From contig QNCA01000031.1 in the NCBI GenBank assembly GCA_003644325.1, positions 1-9,577 on the forward strand: a stretch of DNA of 9,577 bases, read 5' to 3'. This DNA is from Planctomycetota bacterium. Lineage in GTDB: Bacteria > Planctomycetota > B129-G9. Position numbers and translations under genes: made by a program. This document shows positions 6,672-9,577 of this stretch, in pieces. Under the pieces are notes generated by a model. The model ran no database searches. It was not told where the DNA came from and saw only the letters and a list, made by a program, of their open reading frames with translations. Within the stretch, counting starts at the first letter, position 1; each line of letters starts with the position of its first letter.

Positions 6672-7213
6672 AAGAAAAGATAATCTGCGCCGGATTCGGC
6701 GGACAGGGCATCATGTTCCTGGGAAAACTTGTTGCCTTTACCATGATGCACGAGGACAAACACGTCACCTACATCCCCTCCTACGGCCCCGAGATGCGCG
6801 GCGGTACCGCCAACTGCAACGTAATCGTCTCCGACGACGAAATTGATTCGCCCATGGTCGATGAGGCCGATACCGTCATCGTCATGAACCAGCCGTCGTA
6901 CGAAAAGTTCAAAAACTCGGTCAGGCCCGGCGGTTTGCTCATAGTCAACACCTCACTGGTTAACCCCGTCGATCCGCCGGAGAATGTCCGGCTGCTGGAG
7001 GTGCCCGCCACCCGAATAGCCAATGAGATGGGCAATGTGCGCCTGGCCAACATGATAATACTGGGTGTCTATAACAAGGTCAGGGGATTGACCGACAAGC
7101 AGAAATTCTTCGATGCGCTGCCCTCATTCCTGGGCGGCAAGAAGGAGCGCTTCATCCCCGCGAACAAGGAAGCAGTCAACAAGGGCGTGGAATTGTATGA
7201 GACGACCTCGTAA
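6668..7213 (+). CDS. korC: 2-oxoacid:ferredoxin oxidoreductase, gamma subunit
   Basis: A 181-residue gamma domain of the pyruvate/2-oxoacid ferredoxin oxidoreductase family, which helps bind CoA and completes the four-subunit complex. The N-terminus shows [13 protein letters not shown] (9-21), and [13 protein letters not shown] (38-50) is the other hallmark. In the compact archaeal VOR organisation beta and gamma can be a single chain; here they are separate genes. AGGAG lies 7 nt upstream of the ATG, which overlaps the beta stop by 4 nt. The 3' end overlaps lipA by 17 nt. Confidence 0.93.
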   Translation: MKEKIICAGFGGQGIMFLGKLVAFTMMHEDKHVTYIPSYGPEMRGGTANCNVIVSDDEIDSPMVDEADTVIVMNQPSYEKFKNSVRPGGLLIVNTSLVNPVDPPENVRLLEVPATRIANEMGNVRLANMIILGVYNKVRGLTDKQKFFDALPSFLGGKKERFIPANKEAVNKGVELYETTS

Positions 7214-8078
7214 GTCGTCGCTGCCTCCGTGGCTCAAGAAAAACCTGCCGCGGGAAAGCCGCTCCATGGTCGTTTCCAGGTTGCTGGAGCGGTTGCATTT
7301 GCACACCGTATGCGAGGGCGCCAAGTGTCCCAACCTGCCCGAATGTTACGGGCGAGGCACGGCCACGTTCATGATACTGGGCAATGTCTGCACGCGCGAC
7401 TGCCGCTTCTGCGCCATACCCGGCGGTCAGCCCCTGCCCGTTGATGAGAGTGAGCCGCAAAACGTCGCCGAGGCGGTCGCAGCGCTCAAACTCCGCCACG
7501 CAGTTATCACGTCCGTCACCCGCGACGACCTGCCCGACGGCGGCAGCGAACACTTTGCGAAGACCATCGCCGCCATTCGCGCCGCGTCGGACGCCTCCAT
7601 CGAAGTGCTCGTCCCGGACTTCCGAGGAAGCGAAGAAGACATAAAGCGCGTCATCGCGGCCCGGCCGGACGTCTTCAACCACAACGTCGAGACCGTTCCC
7701 CGTCTATATCCGACGGTCCGCCCACAGGCGGACTACCAGAGATCTCTTGAGGTTCTGCGCCGCGCGAAAGAGTTGAATCCGGACATCATCACAAAGTCCG
7801 GGCTGATGGTCGGCCTGGGCGAGACGCGGGAGGAATTGCTCGACGTGCTCCGCGCTCTGCGAGCGGCGCGCTGCGACCTCCTTACGATAGGTCAGTACCT
7901 GCGCCCGTCGAAGGCACATCTGCTGATTGCACGCTTCGTCACGCCCGAGGAATTCGAACAGATGGCCGGGGACGCCCGCGCGATGGGATTCCGAGGAGTG
8001 GCCTCGGCGCCTTTTGTGCGCTCTTCTTACAAGGCGGGCAAGATGTTCCGTTCCGTAAAAACCGGTTCGGCGGGATAA
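7197..8078 (+). CDS. lipA: Lipoyl synthase (radical SAM)
   Basis: Inserts two sulfur atoms into octanoyl groups on carrier proteins such as GcvH or dehydrogenase E2 domains, using a radical-SAM [4Fe-4S] cluster and a sacrificial auxiliary cluster. The protein has 293 residues. C39, C44, C50 ([12 protein letters not shown]) form the auxiliary site, C65, C69, C72 (CTRDCRFC) the SAM cluster, and RSSY (275-278) supplies the Ser ligand near the C-terminus. FNHNVETV (160-167) and GLMVGLGET (202-210) also match the family. I take ATG 7197, inside the end of the gamma-subunit gene, because upstream codons only read that gene in another frame and [18 protein letters not shown] resembles LipA N-termini. 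No strong Shine-Dalgarno is visible, so coupling is likely. No lipB or lipoylated protein gene is in the window. Confidence 0.95.
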   Translation: MRRPRKSSLPPWLKKNLPRESRSMVVSRLLERLHLHTVCEGAKCPNLPECYGRGTATFMILGNVCTRDCRFCAIPGGQPLPVDESEPQNVAEAVAALKLRHAVITSVTRDDLPDGGSEHFAKTIAAIRAASDASIEVLVPDFRGSEEDIKRVIAARPDVFNHNVETVPRLYPTVRPQADYQRSLEVLRRAKELNPDIITKSGLMVGLGETREELLDVLRALRAARCDLLTIGQYLRPSKAHLLIARFVTPEEFEQMAGDARAMGFRGVASAPFVRSSYKAGKMFRSVKTGSAG

Positions 8079-8779
8079 TGCGGCGATCGAGAAAAAAAAG
8101 GATGAAGAAGTTTCTCGTCTGGCTGCAGAACAACATAGCCCCGTATGCAGGCCGCTTCCTCTTTCGGTTACTGATGCTTACCGTCAGGGTTCGCGTCATA
8201 AACCTCAAACATCAGGAATGGCAGTATTCTCACCGCGAAAAGACCGGCATCTACTGCTTCTGGCACGGCAACCTCCTCGTCCCGTATCACAAACACCGCA
8301 ATCGCGGCGTTCACATCGTAATCAGCCGCCATCGCGACGGGGAGTTGATAAGCCGTATCGTAGAAAAGGGCGGCTACATACCCGTGCGCGGCTCGTCCAC
8401 ACGCGGCGGCATGCGCGCCATGAAAGAGTTGCTGCGGCTGGCCGAGGAGGGCGACATCATCGCCTTCACCCCCGACGGCCCACGCGGCCCCGCGAGGAAA
8501 TTCAAGGACGGTCCCGTCTATCTCTCCAAAACTACAGGGGCGCCGATTTACCTGATGGGCGTCGGCTTCTCAAATTGCTGGCAGGTAAAGGACTGGTCCG
8601 GCATGAAAATCCCCAAGCCCTTTTCCACAATCGCCCTTTCATACGTCGGCCCGTACAACGTCGCGAGCGATGCCACGGAAACGGAACTGGAGGAATGGAA
8701 AGAAAAACTGGCCCTGGAACTCGACAAGGCCGACGCCGAGGCCGAGCGCATCGCAAAACTGAAAGAATGGAGTGAGTAA
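8078..8779 (+). CDS. DUF374 lysophospholipid acyltransferase-like protein
   Basis: A 233-residue protein of the DUF374 family, related to LpxL/PlsC-type acyltransferases and probably acting at the inner membrane on lipid A or phospholipid precursors. Motifs: FWHGNLLVPY (61-70), the position of the catalytic His in the acyltransferase fold, SRHRDGELI (83-91), PVRGSSTRGG (102-111) and TPDGPRGPAR (131-140). A basic N-terminus precedes a hydrophobic stretch at about 22-37 that may anchor it to the membrane. The ATG overlaps the lipA stop as TAATG, which favours coupled translation; an in-frame ATG at 8102 (MKKFLVWLQ) is the alternative start and neither has a well-spaced ribosome site. Its presence suggests an outer-membrane-bearing cell. 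Exact substrate is unknown. Confidence 0.85.
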   Translation: MRRSRKKRMKKFLVWLQNNIAPYAGRFLFRLLMLTVRVRVINLKHQEWQYSHREKTGIYCFWHGNLLVPYHKHRNRGVHIVISRHRDGELISRIVEKGGYIPVRGSSTRGGMRAMKELLRLAEEGDIIAFTPDGPRGPARKFKDGPVYLSKTTGAPIYLMGVGFSNCWQVKDWSGMKIPKPFSTIALSYVGPYNVASDATETELEEWKEKLALELDKADAEAERIAKLKEWSE

Positions 8780-8784
8780 TACCG

Positions 8785-8846
8785 CCCGCCGGGGGAGCGC
8801 GGGATGGTGCCGGAGAAGGCCCGGAAAGCCGCAAGGCAGTAACACC
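8785..8846 (+). other. Potential structured RNA in spacer before the MBOAT gene
   Basis: After the acyltransferase stop, CCCGC (8785-8789) can pair with GCGGG (8799-8803). Next, GGTG (8806-8809) can pair with CACC (8843-8846), enclosing two small hairpins: CCGG (8810-8813) with CCGG (8821-8824), and GCC (8828-8830) with GGC (8835-8837) closed by a GCAA tetraloop. This gives a three-way junction on paper. Stems are only 3 to 5 bp and the sequence is GC-rich, so chance pairing is likely. I do not recognise a known riboswitch class. Confidence 0.2.
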
Positions 8847-8911
8847 CGTACCGCTCACGCCTTTACTAAAGCCGCAACCTCTGCCTTGACGATATTTTGA
8901 TTGGGCTTTTA

Positions 8912-8929
8912 CATCCGCTCCCGCGGATG
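8912..8929. repeat. Short perfect stem-loop in spacer
   Basis: CATCCGC (8912-8918) and GCGGATG (8923-8929) form a 7-bp perfect stem around the 4-nt loop TCCC. No T-run follows on the plus strand, so it is not a convincing intrinsic terminator for the upstream operon, although it is the best candidate for an operon-end structure in this spacer. Confidence 0.45.
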
Positions 8930-8938
8930 CGCCATGTC

Positions 8939-8981
8939 CGCGTCCGAAATCGTGAATCCCGTGTGAATCTCATCGCGTCCG
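8939..8981. repeat. Nested short direct repeats upstream of the MBOAT gene
   Basis: CGCGTCCG occurs at 8939-8946 and again at 8974-8981. Between the two copies GTGAATC occurs twice, at 8952-8958 and 8963-8969, 11 bp apart. The nested layout could be a protein-binding region for the MBOAT gene that begins 21 bp later. The repeats are short, so chance is possible, and no regulator is known. Confidence 0.3.
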
Positions 8982-9002
8982 CTGAACGCGGGAAACAGGA
9001 AT

Positions 9003-9577
9003 ATGACGTTTAACTCCTCAGTTTTCTTCGTTTTCTTCATCATATTCTTTTGCCTTTACACGGCCGTGCGCAAGCGGTCCGCCCGGAGACTCCTCATTCT
9101 CGCCGGCTCCTATGTGTTCTACGGCTACTGGAACGTACCGCTCTGCTCGCTCATCATCGTTTCCACGCTGACCGACTTTGTCGCATCAGGACAAATCGAC
9201 AAATCGACTGACCCGAAAGCCCGCCGCGCATGGCTGACGCTGAGCGTCGTGGTGAACCTGGGCATCCTGGCAACATTCAAGTACGCCGGCTTTTTCATGG
9301 ACTCCTTTTACGCCATGACGGAGGGCCTCGGGATGGACCTGGGCGGTTCACCCGCCATACGCCTCATCCTGCCGATAGGAATATCGTTCTACACGTTCCA
9401 GACGATGGGTTACACCATCGACGTGTACCGTGGAAAACTCCGCGCCGAACGGAACTTCATAAACTTCGCCACGTACGTTGCGTTTTTCCCGCAACTGGTC
9501 GCGGGACCGATAGAGCGCGGGGGAAACCTTTTGCCGCAAATCCGCAGGATACCCGGGCCGAGCCTCAAGGGCATTAC
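9003..9577 (+). CDS. MBOAT family O-acyltransferase (AlgI-like), N-terminal part
   Basis: The frame is open from ATG 9003 to the window edge (191 codons, 3' end missing). The opening MTFNSSVFFVFF and the motifs SYVFYGYWN (36-44), LPIGISFYTFQ (123-133), IDVYRG (139-144) and FFPQLVAGPIER (161-172) are those of AlgI-like membrane-bound O-acyltransferases, which transfer acetyl groups to extracellular polysaccharides, usually with an AlgJ/AlgX- or SGNH-like partner. Several hydrophobic segments are visible (about 3-20, 29-57, 77-92, 118-137, 152-168). The catalytic His region of the family lies beyond the edge. AGGA is only 2 nt before ATG, which is tight spacing. The 223-nt spacer suggests a transcription unit separate from the upstream operon. 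The acceptor polymer is unknown. Confidence 0.9.
   Translation, partial: MTFNSSVFFVFFIIFFCLYTAVRKRSARRLLILAGSYVFYGYWNVPLCSLIIVSTLTDFVASGQIDKSTDPKARRAWLTLSVVVNLGILATFKYAGFFMDSFYAMTEGLGMDLGGSPAIRLILPIGISFYTFQTMGYTIDVYRGKLRAERNFINFATYVAFFPQLVAGPIERGGNLLPQIRRIPGPSLKGI

Noticed and set aside
8820..8846. Resemblance of GGCCCGGAAAGCC and the following bases to a SAM or c-di-GMP riboswitch core
   Set aside because: Only short fragments match; the required stems and conserved core order of those riboswitches are absent.
8886..8914. TTGACG with a TTACAT box 17 bp downstream as a promoter for the MBOAT gene
   Set aside because: The -35 box is good, but the -10 box matches consensus at only three of six positions; too weak to annotate.
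8927..9013. 28-codon open frame overlapping the MBOAT start, a possible leader peptide
   Set aside because: No ribosome binding site, no recognisable composition, and it begins inside the 8912-8929 stem-loop; chance is the simpler explanation.

Overview
The window is a GC-rich bacterial chromosome segment. Tightly packed core-metabolism genes run on the plus strand. One gene runs the other way at the left, and an O-acyltransferase gene is cut by the right edge. The complete four-subunit ferredoxin-dependent 2-oxoacid oxidoreductase suggests anaerobic or microaerobic metabolism. The DUF374-type acyltransferase and the non-mevalonate isoprenoid enzyme DXS suggest a bacterium with an outer membrane. 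I cannot name the phylum from sequence alone.

Left end (1-267): largely non-coding. It is more AT-rich than the rest and holds a striking near-perfect long hairpin (183-253) just past the stop of the aminotransferase gene. It also has a possible start of a minus-strand gene at the extreme edge (1-33). Then comes a class I/II PLP aminotransferase on the minus strand (268-1485).

Divergent intergenic region (1486-1811): promoter-like elements for both directions, a GC-rich hairpin in the probable aminotransferase leader, and a good sigma-70-type promoter for dxs. The dxs promoter is overlapped by an inverted repeat and two GCTTGAC copies 11 bp apart. It places the dxs start at 1812 rather than at an upstream TTG.

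Main block (1812-8779): dxs, nadK, four 2-oxoacid:ferredoxin oxidoreductase genes (ferredoxin-like delta, VorB/KorA-like alpha, TPP-binding beta, gamma), lipA and a DUF374 lysophospholipid acyltransferase-like gene. Junctions are overlaps of 1 to 17 nt or gaps of 7 and 23 nt, so all eight genes are probably one transcription unit. Together they cover isoprenoid precursor synthesis, NADP formation, ferredoxin-linked oxidative decarboxylation (or reductive carboxylation) of a 2-oxoacid, lipoyl cofactor synthesis and envelope lipid acylation.

Right end (8780-9577): a 223-nt spacer with several small potential structures and nested short direct repeats, then the N-terminal 191 codons of an MBOAT (AlgI-like) membrane O-acyltransferase.

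I see no CRISPR array, tRNA, rRNA, phage, transposase or defence gene. The protein-coding content looks like ordinary, intact housekeeping genes. The observations most worth a second look are non-coding: the 183-253 hairpin and the architecture of the dxs promoter.
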